This document shows positions 25,539-34,872 of a stretch of 64,000 bases of DNA, one piece after another. The notes under the pieces were generated by a model. That model did not search any database and was not told where the DNA came from. It saw only the letters and a list, made by a program, of their open reading frames with translations. A program made the translations under genes and the position numbers. Within the stretch, counting starts at the first letter, position 1, and each line of letters starts with the position of its first letter. Source of the stretch: Mesorhizobium sp. NZP2298 (GTDB lineage Bacteria > Pseudomonadota > Alphaproteobacteria > Rhizobiales > Rhizobiaceae); assembly GCF_013170825.1 (NCBI RefSeq), contig NZ_CP033365.1:372001-436000 (forward strand), read 5' to 3'.

Positions 25539-27019
25539 CAGGCAGCCTCGTTGCGTGACACCTGGAATGGTGCCCTGGTGCCGGTGGTTTCGACGAAGAA
25601 GCGCAACAACAGGTTTTTCGCGGCCAAAGCCCGGTATTCGGCTGACGCCCGCATGTCGGTGAGCGGGGTGAAATCCCTGGCGTATTCGGCCATCGCCGTC
25701 TCGACCGTCTCTTCGGTCCAGGGCTTGCCGAGCAGAGCCTGTTCAACGAACGACGCCCGTTTTGGCGTCGCCGCCATGCCGCCATAGGCGATGCGCACGT
25801 CGGCGACCGTACCGTCCTTGGCCAGCGTCAGGAAAAAGGCGCCAAGGGCAGCCGTGATGTCCTCGTCGCGGCGCTTGGTGATCTTGTAGACGGCAAAGTT
25901 CGTGCCCTTGGCCGGAACAGGGACATGTACGGCCTCGACGAATTCGCCCGGCTGCCGGTCCTGCTTGCCATAGGCAATGAAGAAGGTTTCCAGCGGGATC
26001 GTGCGCCGCTTCTTGCCCTTGCGCAGCGTCAGCCGCGCGCCAAGCGCGATCAAGGGCGGTGGCGTATCGCCGATCGGCGAGCCGTTGGCGATGTTGCCGC
26101 CGATGGTGCCCATGTTGCGCACCTGTTCGCCACCTATGCGGTCGAACAGCGGCCCGAGCGCCGGGATGCGTTTGGCCAGGGCCGAGAAGGCTTCAGTGTA
26201 GGTGACGCCGGCGCCGATCGATATGACGCCCTTGTCCTCGGAGAGGGTGCGCAGCCCGTCGAGATTGCCGATGAAGATCACCGGCGAGATGTCGCGCATG
26301 TGCTTGGTCACCCACAGGCCGACATCGGTGGAGCCGGCAACGACCGTGGCGCCGGGTTCCTTGTCCAGCACGGCGGCGAAGTCATCGACATTGGCCGGCA
26401 CGATGAGACGCTTCGTGCCCGAGCCGATCTCGACACGGGCGCCGTCATGCATGGCTTCCAGCCTCGCCGTGATCGCCTTGCGCTCCACCGCCAGCGGATC
26501 TTTTGCCGACTTGCCGTAGCTGGAGACGGCGTGCGCCGCGCGCATGATCGCCTCATAGCCGGTGCAGCGGCAAAGATTGCCTTGCAGGGCCTTTTCGATG
26601 GCCGCGTTCGATGGGTCTGGAGACTTCATCCACAGGCCATAGAGCGACATGACGAAGCCCGGCGTGCAAAAGCCGCATTGCGAGCCATGGAGATCGACCA
26701 TCGCCTGCTGGACGGGATGCAGCTTACCGGGCTCGCCACGCAGATGCTCGACCGTCACGACATGAGTGCCGTCGAGCGAGCCGAGGAAGCGGATGCAGGC
26801 ATTGACGCTTTCATAAACCAGCCCGCCGGCGGAGAGCTTGCCGACAAGCACCGTGCAGGCGCCACAATCGCCCTCGGCACAGCCTTCCTTGGTGCCGCGC
26901 AGCGAGCGGTCGAGCCGCAACCAATCGAGCAGGGTCGCGTCGGGTGCAACCGACGACAGCACGACATCCGTGCCGTTCAGGATGAAGCGGATTTCGTTTC
27001 GAACGGTGACCTTGGCCAT
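25538..27019 (-). CDS. xdhA: Xanthine dehydrogenase small subunit (2Fe-2S, FAD)
   Basis: This 493-residue subunit passes electrons from the Mo centre to NAD+. The plant-type 2Fe-2S ligands are C47, C52, C55 (GCAEGDCGACTV) and C75. The second cluster uses C115 and C118 (SQCGFCTPGF) with C150 and C152 (NLCRCTGY). The FAD domain follows (VVAGSTDVGLWVTK, GGNIANGSPIGDTPPPL) and then the CO-dehydrogenase flavoprotein C-terminal domain. Its start lies three bases after the uraH stop, and its stop overlaps xdhB, so uraH-xdhA-xdhB-xdhC form one transcript. Confidence 0.95.
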   Translation of the reverse strand: MAKVTVRNEIRFILNGTDVVLSSVAPDATLLDWLRLDRSLRGTKEGCAEGDCGACTVLVGKLSAGGLVYESVNACIRFLGSLDGTHVVTVEHLRGEPGKLHPVQQAMVDLHGSQCGFCTPGFVMSLYGLWMKSPDPSNAAIEKALQGNLCRCTGYEAIMRAAHAVSSYGKSAKDPLAVERKAITARLEAMHDGARVEIGSGTKRLIVPANVDDFAAVLDKEPGATVVAGSTDVGLWVTKHMRDISPVIFIGNLDGLRTLSEDKGVISIGAGVTYTEAFSALAKRIPALGPLFDRIGGEQVRNMGTIGGNIANGSPIGDTPPPLIALGARLTLRKGKKRRTIPLETFFIAYGKQDRQPGEFVEAVHVPVPAKGTNFAVYKITKRRDEDITAALGAFFLTLAKDGTVADVRIAYGGMAATPKRASFVEQALLGKPWTEETVETAMAEYARDFTPLTDMRASAEYRALAAKNLLLRFFVETTGTRAPFQVSRNEAA

Positions 27020-27022
27020 GCC

Positions 27023-27397
27023 TCAGCTTCCTCTGTAGGTCGAATAGCCATAGGGCGAGATCAGCAAGGGTACATGATAGTGCACCGCCTCCGCCATGCC
27101 GAAGCGGATCGGCACGCTGTCCAGGAAAGCGGGCTCGGGCAGCTTTGTGCCCTGGCCGCGCAGATAGTCGCCAGCCGCGAACACCAGTTCGTATTCGCCG
27201 GTGCGGAACTCAGGGCCTACCAGCAGCGGCGCGTCGCAACGGCCATCGGCATTGGTTGCGACAGTCTTCAGATGTGTCCTGTCCGAACCGTCGAGACGAT
27301 AGAGTGCGATCGACAGTCCGGCCGCCGGCTTGCCGGTGGCCGTGTCCAGTACATGGGTCGTCAGGCGCCCGCCATCGGCTTTCGACGTTTCAGCCAT
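27023..27397 (-). CDS. uraH: 5-Hydroxyisourate hydrolase
   Basis: This 124-residue transthyretin-like enzyme hydrolyses 5-hydroxyisourate to OHCU, directly after urate oxidation. It shows the N-terminal [17 protein letters not shown] (catalytic His), the [14 protein letters not shown] region, [19 protein letters not shown], and the diagnostic C-terminal YRGS tetrapeptide. No signal peptide is present. The ATG at 27397 is chosen because GGGAGG lies six bases before it; an in-frame start eight codons upstream lacks one. First gene of the uraH-xdhABC operon and divergent from the puuE-uraD fusion. Confidence 0.94.
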   Translation of the reverse strand: MAETSKADGGRLTTHVLDTATGKPAAGLSIALYRLDGSDRTHLKTVATNADGRCDAPLLVGPEFRTGEYELVFAAGDYLRGQGTKLPEPAFLDSVPIRFGMAEAVHYHVPLLISPYGYSTYRGS

Positions 27398-27580
27398 TGG
27401 CCGCCTCCCATCCAGGTACATCAGAACAACAGTGATGAATTGTGCGCCAATTAAAGGCGATGCATAAGTCCCGGTCGAGCGGAGTGCGACAAAAACACTT
27501 TCAAAAATTTTCGGGGGAATGCGAGAAGCACCCTTTCGATATCCTGATCACACTGCGGGCAATGCCCGGCGGGAGGGACG

Positions 27581-28999
27581 ATGCGTTACGAAAGAGACAT
27601 GCGCGGCTATGGAGCCAATCCGCCGGATCCGAAATGGCCTGGCGGTGCGCATGTCGCAGTACAGTTCGTGGTCAATTACGAAGAGGGCGGCGAGAACTGC
27701 GTTCTGCACGGAGACAAGGCGTCGGAAGCTTTCCTGTCGGAAATCGTCGGCGCCGCACCCTGGGTGGGCCAACGCCACTGGAACATGGAATCGATCTACG
27801 AATATGGCGCGCGGGCCGGCTTCTGGCGGCTGCTTCGCCTGTTCAGCGATGAGCAAGTGCCTGTAACCTGCTACGGCGTCGCCACCGCGCTGGCACGCTC
27901 GCCCGACCAGGTCACGGCCATGCAGGACGCCGGCTGGGAGATTGCTTCGCACGGGCTGAGATGGATCGATTACCGCGACCACAGCGCCGCGGACGAGCGC
28001 GGCGATCTCGAAGCGGCGATCAAGCTGCATTACGAGGTGACGGGCCAGCGCCCGACCGGCTGGTATACGGGCCGCACCTCGGTCAACACGGTGCGGCTGG
28101 TCGCCGAGGAGGGCGGCTTCGATTATGTTTCCGACACCTATGATGACGAACTGCCTTACTGGTTCGAGCATGCAGGCGGCACGCAGCTCATCATCCCCTA
28201 TACGCTCGACGCCAACGACATGCGCTTCGCCACGCCGCAGGGCTTCAATTCGGGCGACCAGTTCTTCGCCTATCTCAAGGACAGTTTCGACACGCTCTAT
28301 GCCGAAGGCAAGGCAGGACGGCCGCGCATGATGAATATCGGCCTGCATTGCCGGCTCGTCGGGCGTCCTGGCCGGGTGGCGGCGCTGAAGCGCTTCGTCG
28401 ACTATGTGAAGTCGCACGACAAGGTCTGGCTGGCACGGCGCATCGACATCGCCCGCCACTGGCAAGAGAACCATCCCTACAAGCCGGCGGCGCTCAGACC
28501 GTCGAAGATGGAATTCGAGACATTCGTCCACACGTTCGGCGGCGTGTTCGAGCATTCGCCGTGGATTGCCGAACGTGCCTATGAACTGGAACTGGGTCCG
28601 GCGCACGACACGGCAGGGGGTCTGCACAATGCGCTTTGCCGCGTCTTCCGTGCCGCCAGCGAAACCGAGCGGCTCGGTGTGCTCAACGCCCACCCAGACC
28701 TTGCCGGCAAGCTGGCCAAGGCCAAGCGGCTGACGGCGGAATCGACCCGGGAACAAGCCTCGGCCGGCCTCGACGCACTGACGGACAAGGAACGCGAGCT
28801 GTTCTCCAAGCTCAATGCCGCCTACGTCACCACCTTCGGCTTCCCCTTCATCATCGCGGTGAAGGGCAAGACCAAGGAGGAAATCCTGGCGGAATTCGAG
28901 GCGCGCATCGGCAACAGCCGCGGCGTCGAATTCGAAACCGCCTGCAAACAAGTCGAGCGCATCGCGCTGCTCCGCCTCAAAGACATGCTACCGCAATAG
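27581..28999 (+). CDS. puuE: Allantoinase PuuE fused to OHCU decarboxylase UraD
   Basis: This 472-residue fusion joins two consecutive enzymes of urate breakdown. Residues about 1-305 are a PuuE-type, metal-independent allantoinase of the polysaccharide-deacetylase fold (FVVNYEEGGENCVLHGD, GWEIASHGLRWIDY, MNIGLHCRLVGRPGR), which opens allantoin to allantoate. Residues about 310-472 are OHCU decarboxylase. This part has FVHTFGGVFEHSPWIAERAY, the HPDLAGKLA motif with its catalytic His, and FGFPFIIAVKGKTKEEIL; it makes S-allantoin. GGGAGGG precedes the ATG. The enzyme order in the polypeptide is the reverse of the pathway order. Confidence 0.93.
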   Translation: MRYERDMRGYGANPPDPKWPGGAHVAVQFVVNYEEGGENCVLHGDKASEAFLSEIVGAAPWVGQRHWNMESIYEYGARAGFWRLLRLFSDEQVPVTCYGVATALARSPDQVTAMQDAGWEIASHGLRWIDYRDHSAADERGDLEAAIKLHYEVTGQRPTGWYTGRTSVNTVRLVAEEGGFDYVSDTYDDELPYWFEHAGGTQLIIPYTLDANDMRFATPQGFNSGDQFFAYLKDSFDTLYAEGKAGRPRMMNIGLHCRLVGRPGRVAALKRFVDYVKSHDKVWLARRIDIARHWQENHPYKPAALRPSKMEFETFVHTFGGVFEHSPWIAERAYELELGPAHDTAGGLHNALCRVFRAASETERLGVLNAHPDLAGKLAKAKRLTAESTREQASAGLDALTDKERELFSKLNAAYVTTFGFPFIIAVKGKTKEEILAEFEARIGNSRGVEFETACKQVERIALLRLKDMLPQ

Positions 29000-29008
29000 G
29001 TTTGAACC

Positions 29009-29872
29009 ATGGATACGATCAGGATGCCCGAGCGAACCTATTATGCGCCGCATGGCGGCCATTCCGGCCAAACCGAGTTGCTGACCGGCCGAGCCGTCTT
29101 CACCGAGGCCTATGCCGTCATCCCCAGGGGCGTGATGCAGGATATCGTCACCAGCGCCTTGCCGTTCTGGGACAAGACCCGCGTCTGGATCCTGTCGCGA
29201 CCGCTGTCCGGCTTCGCCGAGACGTTTTCGCAATACATCGTCGAGGTCGCGCCCGGCGGCGGCAGCGAGCGGCCGGAGCCCGATGCCGGCGCCGAGGGCG
29301 CCCTGTTCGTGGTCGAAGGCGAATTGACGGTCATGCTTGCTGGCAAGAAGCATGTCTTGCGACCGGGCGGCTTTGCCTTCCTGCCGCCGTCCAGCGGCTG
29401 GACAGTGCGCAACGAAAGCACGGCTGCTGTCCGATTCCACTGGATTCGCAAGGCTTACGAAGCGGTCGACGGTCTCGATACGCCTGAAGCCTTCTTCACC
29501 AACGAGCAGGATATCGCGCCTTCGCCGATGCCTGGCACCGAAGGCCGCTGGGCCACGACACGCTTCGTCGATCCGGCCGATTTGCGCCACGACATGCACA
29601 TGACCATCGTCACGCTCGAGCCCGGCGCCGTCATTCCTTTCGCCGAAACGCATGTGATGGAGCACGGGCTCTATGTGCTGGAAGGCAAGGCGGTCTATCG
29701 CCTCAACCAGGACTGGGTCGAGGTCGAGGCCGGCGACTATATGTGGCTGCGCGCCTTCTGCCCGCAGGCCTGCTATGCCGGCGGCCCCGGCAAATTCCGC
29801 TATCTGCTCTACAAGGACGTCAACCGGCACGCCAAGCTCGGCGGGGCTGGCATCGGCGGTCGCTCGCGGTGA
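29009..29872 (+). CDS. allE: (S)-Ureidoglycine aminohydrolase (bicupin)
   Basis: This 287-residue protein has two cupin barrels. The first contains ALFVVEGELTVMLAGKKH, the second VIPFAETHVMEHGLYVLEG, whose His/Glu residues bind Mn2+. This is the YlbA/AllE pattern. It releases ammonia from S-ureidoglycine to give S-ureidoglycolate. The start is nine bases after the puuE-uraD stop. ATG 29024 is an alternative start. The next gene overlaps its stop. Its presence implies an allantoate amidohydrolase elsewhere in the genome. Confidence 0.92.
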   Translation: MDTIRMPERTYYAPHGGHSGQTELLTGRAVFTEAYAVIPRGVMQDIVTSALPFWDKTRVWILSRPLSGFAETFSQYIVEVAPGGGSERPEPDAGAEGALFVVEGELTVMLAGKKHVLRPGGFAFLPPSSGWTVRNESTAAVRFHWIRKAYEAVDGLDTPEAFFTNEQDIAPSPMPGTEGRWATTRFVDPADLRHDMHMTIVTLEPGAVIPFAETHVMEHGLYVLEGKAVYRLNQDWVEVEAGDYMWLRAFCPQACYAGGPGKFRYLLYKDVNRHAKLGGAGIGGRSR

Positions 29873-30375
29873 CCCGGCCCATCTTGGCTCATATCGTCGC
29901 GCGGCCGCTGACCCGTGAGGCCTTTGCCCCCTTCGGCGATGTGATCGACATGGGCGGGGACAACCACTACCCGATCAATGGCGGCAAGGCCGAGCGCTAC
30001 CATGACCTGGCGACCGCCGAGGCGGCGGGACCGAACGCGCGCGTGCTGATCTCCATGGTGCGCGGCACGCCTTACGAGATGCCGCTGAAGCTCACCATGG
30101 TCGAGCGTCACCCTTTCGGCAGCCAGGCCTTCATTCCGCTGTCGCCGCGCCCGTTCCTGGTCGTCGTCTGCCATGACGGCAAGGAGGGGCCGGGCGAACC
30201 GCATGCCTTCATCACCGCGCCGGGACAAGGCATCAATTATTCCCGCAACCTCTGGCACGGCGTGCTGACGCCACTCGGCGAAGCTCAGGATTTCCTGATC
30301 GTCGACCGTGGCGGCGACGGCTCCAACCTCGAAGAATTCCATTTCTCGCACGCCTACGAGATCCATCTCCCTTGA
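29869..30375 (+). CDS. allA: Ureidoglycolate lyase
   Basis: This 168-residue AllA-type enzyme splits ureidoglycolate to glyoxylate and urea, ending the purine pathway. Diagnostic segments are PLTREAFAPFGDVIDMGG, LTMVERHPFGSQAFIPLS, and INYSRNLWHGVLTPLGEAQD with the conserved HG. It starts at a GTG (29869) that overlaps the stop of the aminohydrolase gene as GTGA, with translational coupling replacing an independent ribosome-binding site. Confidence 0.92.
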   Translation: MTRPILAHIVARPLTREAFAPFGDVIDMGGDNHYPINGGKAERYHDLATAEAAGPNARVLISMVRGTPYEMPLKLTMVERHPFGSQAFIPLSPRPFLVVVCHDGKEGPGEPHAFITAPGQGINYSRNLWHGVLTPLGEAQDFLIVDRGGDGSNLEEFHFSHAYEIHLP

Positions 30376-30439
30376 TTTTTGCGCATGTCGCCACCCCAAA
30401 ACCGGGGGCACTTTGGCCGGCATGCAGCAGGAGACCGTC

Positions 30440-31033
30440 ATGACCGACATTTCACTGATCGACCGCCTGCTCGACGTCATCGAGCACGACATCGTGCCGA
30501 AGACGGCGGAAGGTGTCGCCCACGGCAACAAGCTGTTCGGTGCGGCGATCCTGCGCAAGGACGACCGTTCGCTGGTGCTGGCGGAGACCAACAACGAGAT
30601 CGAAAACCCGCTCTGGCATGGCGAGGTGCATTGCCTGAAGCGTTTTTACGAAATGCCCAGGGCTGAGCGTGTCGACCCCAAGGACGCGCTGTTCATCGCC
30701 ACGCATGAACCCTGCTCGCTCTGCCTGTCGGCGATCACCTGGACCGGCTTCGACAATTTCTACTACCTCTTCAGCCACGAGGATTCGCGCGACAGTTTCG
30801 CCATCCCGCATGATCTGAAGATCTTGAAAGAGGTCTTCACCCTCGACCCCGGCGGCTACAATGCCGAGAACGCCTACTGGAAGAGCTTCTCCATCCGCAG
30901 GATGGTGAGGGCGCTGCCTGAGGCCGAACGCCAACGGCTGGAGACGCGCATCGGCGCGATCTCGGCACGCTATGACGAGCTGTCCGAAGTGTACCAAGCG
31001 AGCAAGACCGAGAACGACATTCCGCTAAATTGA
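30440..31033 (+). CDS. Nucleoside/base deaminase (cytidine deaminase-like fold)
   Basis: This 197-residue zinc enzyme of the CDA superfamily has the active-site HGEVH (H60, E62) and the zinc ligands PCSLC (C92, C95). Members deaminate cytosine, guanine, adenine or nucleosides. The C-terminal half (DLKILKEVFTLDPGGYNAENAYWK) is longer than in the tRNA adenosine deaminase TadA. AGGAG lies six bases before the ATG at 30440. Same strand as allA, 65 bases downstream, so a role in purine or pyrimidine salvage/catabolism is likely. The base specificity is unknown. Confidence 0.85.
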   Translation: MTDISLIDRLLDVIEHDIVPKTAEGVAHGNKLFGAAILRKDDRSLVLAETNNEIENPLWHGEVHCLKRFYEMPRAERVDPKDALFIATHEPCSLCLSAITWTGFDNFYYLFSHEDSRDSFAIPHDLKILKEVFTLDPGGYNAENAYWKSFSIRRMVRALPEAERQRLETRIGAISARYDELSEVYQASKTENDIPLN

Positions 31034-31119
31034 GAGAATGAAGCGGTAGCAGCACAGGTCGCATATTTCGCTGCTCCAGTCGCGAATGGCGATTGAAAGT
31101 TGCCGTGCCGCAGGGCGTT

Positions 31120-33114
31120 ATGCGCACCATGAAAACCATCACCGAATTCCCCCGCAAAGTCGTCGAATTTCCTGATATGGGCATTGTCATGCCGGATGGG
31201 TGCCGGCTGTCCGCGCGGGTGTGGATGCCGGAAGATGCCGGCGACGATCCGGTGCCTGTCATCCTCGAGCATCTGCCCTACCGCAAGCGCGACGGCACCA
31301 TCTTTCGCGATCAGCTGACGCATCCCTATTTTGCCGGCCACGGCTACGCTTCGATCCGCGTCGACATGCGCGGCAATGGCGATTCCGAAGGGCTGATGGA
31401 CGACGAGTATTCCGAGCAGGAATTGCAGGACGCCTGCGACGTCATCGCCTGGGCGGCGGCCCAGCCCTGGTGCAACGGCAATGTCGGCATGATGGGCATC
31501 TCCTGGGGCGGCTTCAACTGCCTGCAGGTGGCGGCCAAGCAGCCGCCTGCGCTGAAGGCGGTGATCAGCCTGTGTTCGACCGTCGACCGCTATGCCGACG
31601 ACATCCACTACAAGGGTGGTTGCCTGCTGATCGAGAATTTCGGCTGGGCCTCGACGATGTTGTCCTATTCGTCGCGGCCGCCGGATCCGCTGATTGCCGG
31701 CGACAACAGATGGCGGGACCTGTGGCTGACCCGGCTGGAGAACCAGTCGTTCCTTGCACCGCTGTGGCTGAAGCACCAGCACCGCGACGCCTACTGGAAA
31801 CGCGGTTCGATCTGCGAGGATTTTTCCGCCATTCATGCCGCCGTGCTGTCGATCGGCGGCTGGCATGACGGCTACCGCAACACGATCTCGCACCTCGTGA
31901 CCAACATCGAGGCGCCGGTAAAGGGCATCGTCGGTCCGTGGATCCACAAGTATCCGCATTATGCCGGCCCCCAGCCGGCCATCGGCTTTCTGCAGGAGGC
32001 CCTGCGCTGGTGGGACCATTGGCTGAAGGGCGCCGAAACCGGCGTCGAGAACGATCCGGCCTACCGCGCCTATGTGATGGACAGCGTGCGCCCGGCACGT
32101 TGGCACCCGGAGCGGCCAGGCCGCTGGGTGGCCGAGACAGAATGGCCCTCGCCCACCATCAAGATCCAGACGATCGATCTGCTCCCCAAGGGGAGCCAAC
32201 CTGCCATCGTCGCCTCGCCGCAGAATTGCGGCCTCGCCGGCGGCGAATATTTTCCATTCACCTTCGGACCGGAATTGCCGGGCGACCAGCGCCCCGACGA
32301 TGCGCTGTCGGTCTTTTTTGATCAGCCGCTGCTCACCGAGGCGATCGACATCGTCGGCGCGCCGGAAGTTGAGGTCACGTTCTCTTCCGACCGCCCACAG
32401 GCCAACATCGCGATCCGGCTGTGCGACGTGCATCCCGACGGCGCTTCGGAGCTGATCTCCTACGGCGTGCTCAACCTGACGCACCGTGCGTCGCACGAAT
32501 TCCCGCAGGCGCTGGTGCCGGGCCAAGCCGTGTCGGCGCGCGTCGTGCTCGATCAATGCGCCTATCGCGTGCCGGCGGGCCACCGGCTGCGCATCGCGGT
32601 ATCGAACGCCTACTGGCCTGTCATCTGGCCCTCACCGCAGCCGGTGCAACTCGCCTTGTCGGCAGCGACGCTGGCCCTGCCGCTGCGCCCGCCGGCGACA
32701 GGCGACGAAACGACGTTCGCCGAGCCGGAAGGTGCTGCGCCCTGGGCCACGGAAACGGTCCGGCCCGCCAATTCCGAACGCCATGTCGATCGCGACGAAA
32801 AGACGGGGATCGTCACGCTTTCCATATCTGATGATTTTGGCGAGGTGCGCGATCTCGATCATGGCCTGGTCAACGGCAGCATCGCCCGCGAGACCTGGGC
32901 GATCCATCCCGACGATCCGCTGTCCGCCTCGGGAAAAACCCATTGGACCCAGACCCTGTCGCGGAATGAATGGTCGGTCCGCACCGAGACATGGGCAGAG
33001 ATGCGGTCGGACGCGGAAAACTTCATCGTCAGCGCCAGAATCGAAGCCTATGAGGGTGAAAAAATCGTCTTCGAGCGCAATTTCGAGGAAAAGATTCCAC
33101 GCGCGCTCGTTTGA
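31120..33114 (+). CDS. CocE/NonD family hydrolase
   Basis: This 664-residue serine hydrolase resembles cocaine esterase and X-Pro dipeptidyl-peptidase family members. An alpha/beta-hydrolase core has the nucleophile in GMMGISWGGFNCLQ (S128), and a C-terminal jelly-roll domain (from about residue 390, EVEVTFSSDRPQANIAIRL ... YRVPAGHRLRIAVSNAYWP) follows. No signal peptide is apparent. It precedes a peptide-type ABC importer on the same strand by about 150 bases. It may hydrolyse an imported ester, amide or peptide, which is inference. ATG 31129 is an alternative start. Confidence 0.87.
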   Translation: MRTMKTITEFPRKVVEFPDMGIVMPDGCRLSARVWMPEDAGDDPVPVILEHLPYRKRDGTIFRDQLTHPYFAGHGYASIRVDMRGNGDSEGLMDDEYSEQELQDACDVIAWAAAQPWCNGNVGMMGISWGGFNCLQVAAKQPPALKAVISLCSTVDRYADDIHYKGGCLLIENFGWASTMLSYSSRPPDPLIAGDNRWRDLWLTRLENQSFLAPLWLKHQHRDAYWKRGSICEDFSAIHAAVLSIGGWHDGYRNTISHLVTNIEAPVKGIVGPWIHKYPHYAGPQPAIGFLQEALRWWDHWLKGAETGVENDPAYRAYVMDSVRPARWHPERPGRWVAETEWPSPTIKIQTIDLLPKGSQPAIVASPQNCGLAGGEYFPFTFGPELPGDQRPDDALSVFFDQPLLTEAIDIVGAPEVEVTFSSDRPQANIAIRLCDVHPDGASELISYGVLNLTHRASHEFPQALVPGQAVSARVVLDQCAYRVPAGHRLRIAVSNAYWPVIWPSPQPVQLALSAATLALPLRPPATGDETTFAEPEGAAPWATETVRPANSERHVDRDEKTGIVTLSISDDFGEVRDLDHGLVNGSIARETWAIHPDDPLSASGKTHWTQTLSRNEWSVRTETWAEMRSDAENFIVSARIEAYEGEKIVFERNFEEKIPRALV

Positions 33115-33269
33115 GATCCCAAGACGTTGGTCCAAATGCGACGTACGATTTACGCCACGGCATGTCGCATTCGGTCTTGCTTACGGCATTGGCTTACCGT
33201 CATTATTCAGGGAGAATTAAAAACAAAAATCGACCGTAGAGTCGAACCAACAGAGTGAGGAACTCAATT

Positions 33270-34856
33270 ATGTCAAACGAACTGGAATTCCTTAGCCGGC
33301 GTGTTGCAGCGGGCAAGCTGAGCCGTCGTGACTTTCTCGGCAGGGCGGCGGCACTCGGCATCGCCGCACCTTTCGCCAACTCGCTTCTTTCAAGTGCGGC
33401 GCGCGCGGCAGGCCCGGTCAAGGGCGGCACGCTGAAAGCCGGCCTGGTCGGCGGTGAATCCACCAACAGCCTCGATCCGGCACTGATGATGACGCAGGTG
33501 CCGTTCGCCTTCGGCAAGTGCTGGGGTGAAATGATCGTCGAGCTGTCCCCCGACGGCAAGCTCGAGAATCGCATCGCCGAAGACATCGGCTCATCCAAGG
33601 ACGCCAAGGTCTGGACGCTGAAGATCCGCGACGGCGTCGAGTTCCACAACGGCAAGACCGTGACCGCCGAGGACGTGGCCGCCACGCTCGAGCGCCATTC
33701 GGACGAGAAGTCGAAATCCGGCGCGCTCGGCTACATGAAGGGCATCGAGACCATCAAGGCCAGCGGCAAGGAAGTGGTGCTGACCCTGAAAGAGGCCAAC
33801 GCCGACCTGCCCTACCTGCTCAGCGACTATCACCTGATCGTCCAGCCCAATGGCGGCAAGGACAAGCCTGATGCCGGCATCTCGGCCGGCCCGTACGTGG
33901 TCAAGACCAATGAGCCCGGCGTGCGCCATGGCGGCGAGCGTTTCGCCAACTACTGGCAGGGCGACAAGATGGGCCATGCCGACCAGATCGAAGTCATCGT
34001 CATCAATGACGCGACGGCGCGCACGGCGGCCCTGCAGGGCGGCCAGGTCAACATGATCAACCGCGTTGAGCCGAAGATCGTCGACCTGATCAAGCGCGTG
34101 CCGGGCGTGACCATCCGCAACCATGCGGGTCCGGGCCACTATGTCTTCATCATGCATTGCAACACGGCGCCGTTCGACAACAACGACCTCAGAATGGCGC
34201 TGAAGCTCGCTATCGATCGCGAGGAGATGCTGACCAAGGTGCTGCGCGGTTATGGCTCGCTCGGCAACGACTTCCCGATCAACGCCGCCTATCCGCTGTT
34301 CACCGAGATCGAGCAGCGCAAGTACGATCCCGACAAGGCCAAGTTCCACTACAAGAAATCGGGCCATGACGGCACCGTGCTGCTGCGGACCTCGGACGTT
34401 GCCTTCCCCGGAGCGGTCGATGCCTCCCAGCTCTTCCAGCAGAGCGCGGCCAAGGCCGGCATCAAGATCGAGCTCAAGCGCGAACCTGGCGACGGCTACT
34501 GGAACGAGGTCTGGAACAAGCAGCCCTTCTGCGCTTCCTACTGGGGCGGGCGTTCGACGCAGGACCAGATGTACTCGACCGCCTATCTGTCGACCGCCGA
34601 CTGGAACGACACGCGCTTCATGCGTCCGGACTTCGACAAGATGGTGCTGGCGGCGCGCGCGGAACTCGACGAGGCCAAGCGCAAGCAGATGTACCACGAC
34701 ATGGCTGTGCTGGTGCGCGACGAAGGCGGCCTGATCCTGCCGATGTTCAACCAGTTCATCGACGCCACCGGCGCCAAGGTCGATGGCTGGGTGGACGATC
34801 CGCACCAGGAACTGATGAACGGCTACGCCCTGGCGAAGTGCTGGCTGCAGGCCTGA
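33270..34856 (+). CDS. Peptide-type ABC transporter substrate-binding protein (first copy)
   Basis: This 528-residue periplasmic SBP is of family 5 (DppA/OppA type). The N-terminus carries a Tat-like signal with SRRDFLG at residues 18-24, followed by a hydrophobic stretch ending SSAARAA, so it is probably exported folded. The SBP core has STNSLDPALM, DGVEFHNGKTVTAEDVAATL and MALKLAIDREEML. GAGG lies nine bases before the ATG at 33270. First gene of an importer unit; a close paralogue closes the same unit. The substrate could be a peptide, opine or other compound. Confidence 0.92.
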   Translation: MSNELEFLSRRVAAGKLSRRDFLGRAAALGIAAPFANSLLSSAARAAGPVKGGTLKAGLVGGESTNSLDPALMMTQVPFAFGKCWGEMIVELSPDGKLENRIAEDIGSSKDAKVWTLKIRDGVEFHNGKTVTAEDVAATLERHSDEKSKSGALGYMKGIETIKASGKEVVLTLKEANADLPYLLSDYHLIVQPNGGKDKPDAGISAGPYVVKTNEPGVRHGGERFANYWQGDKMGHADQIEVIVINDATARTAALQGGQVNMINRVEPKIVDLIKRVPGVTIRNHAGPGHYVFIMHCNTAPFDNNDLRMALKLAIDREEMLTKVLRGYGSLGNDFPINAAYPLFTEIEQRKYDPDKAKFHYKKSGHDGTVLLRTSDVAFPGAVDASQLFQQSAAKAGIKIELKREPGDGYWNEVWNKQPFCASYWGGRSTQDQMYSTAYLSTADWNDTRFMRPDFDKMVLAARAELDEAKRKQMYHDMAVLVRDEGGLILPMFNQFIDATGAKVDGWVDDPHQELMNGYALAKCWLQA

Positions 34857-34872
34857 GTCCGGCTTTGCAGAG

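Noticed and set aside
30970..32583. Antisense open frame of 537 codons over the CocE/NonD gene
   Set aside because: The sense-strand frame has a serine-hydrolase motif and a C-terminal jelly-roll; the antisense frame shows neither motif nor ribosome-binding site.
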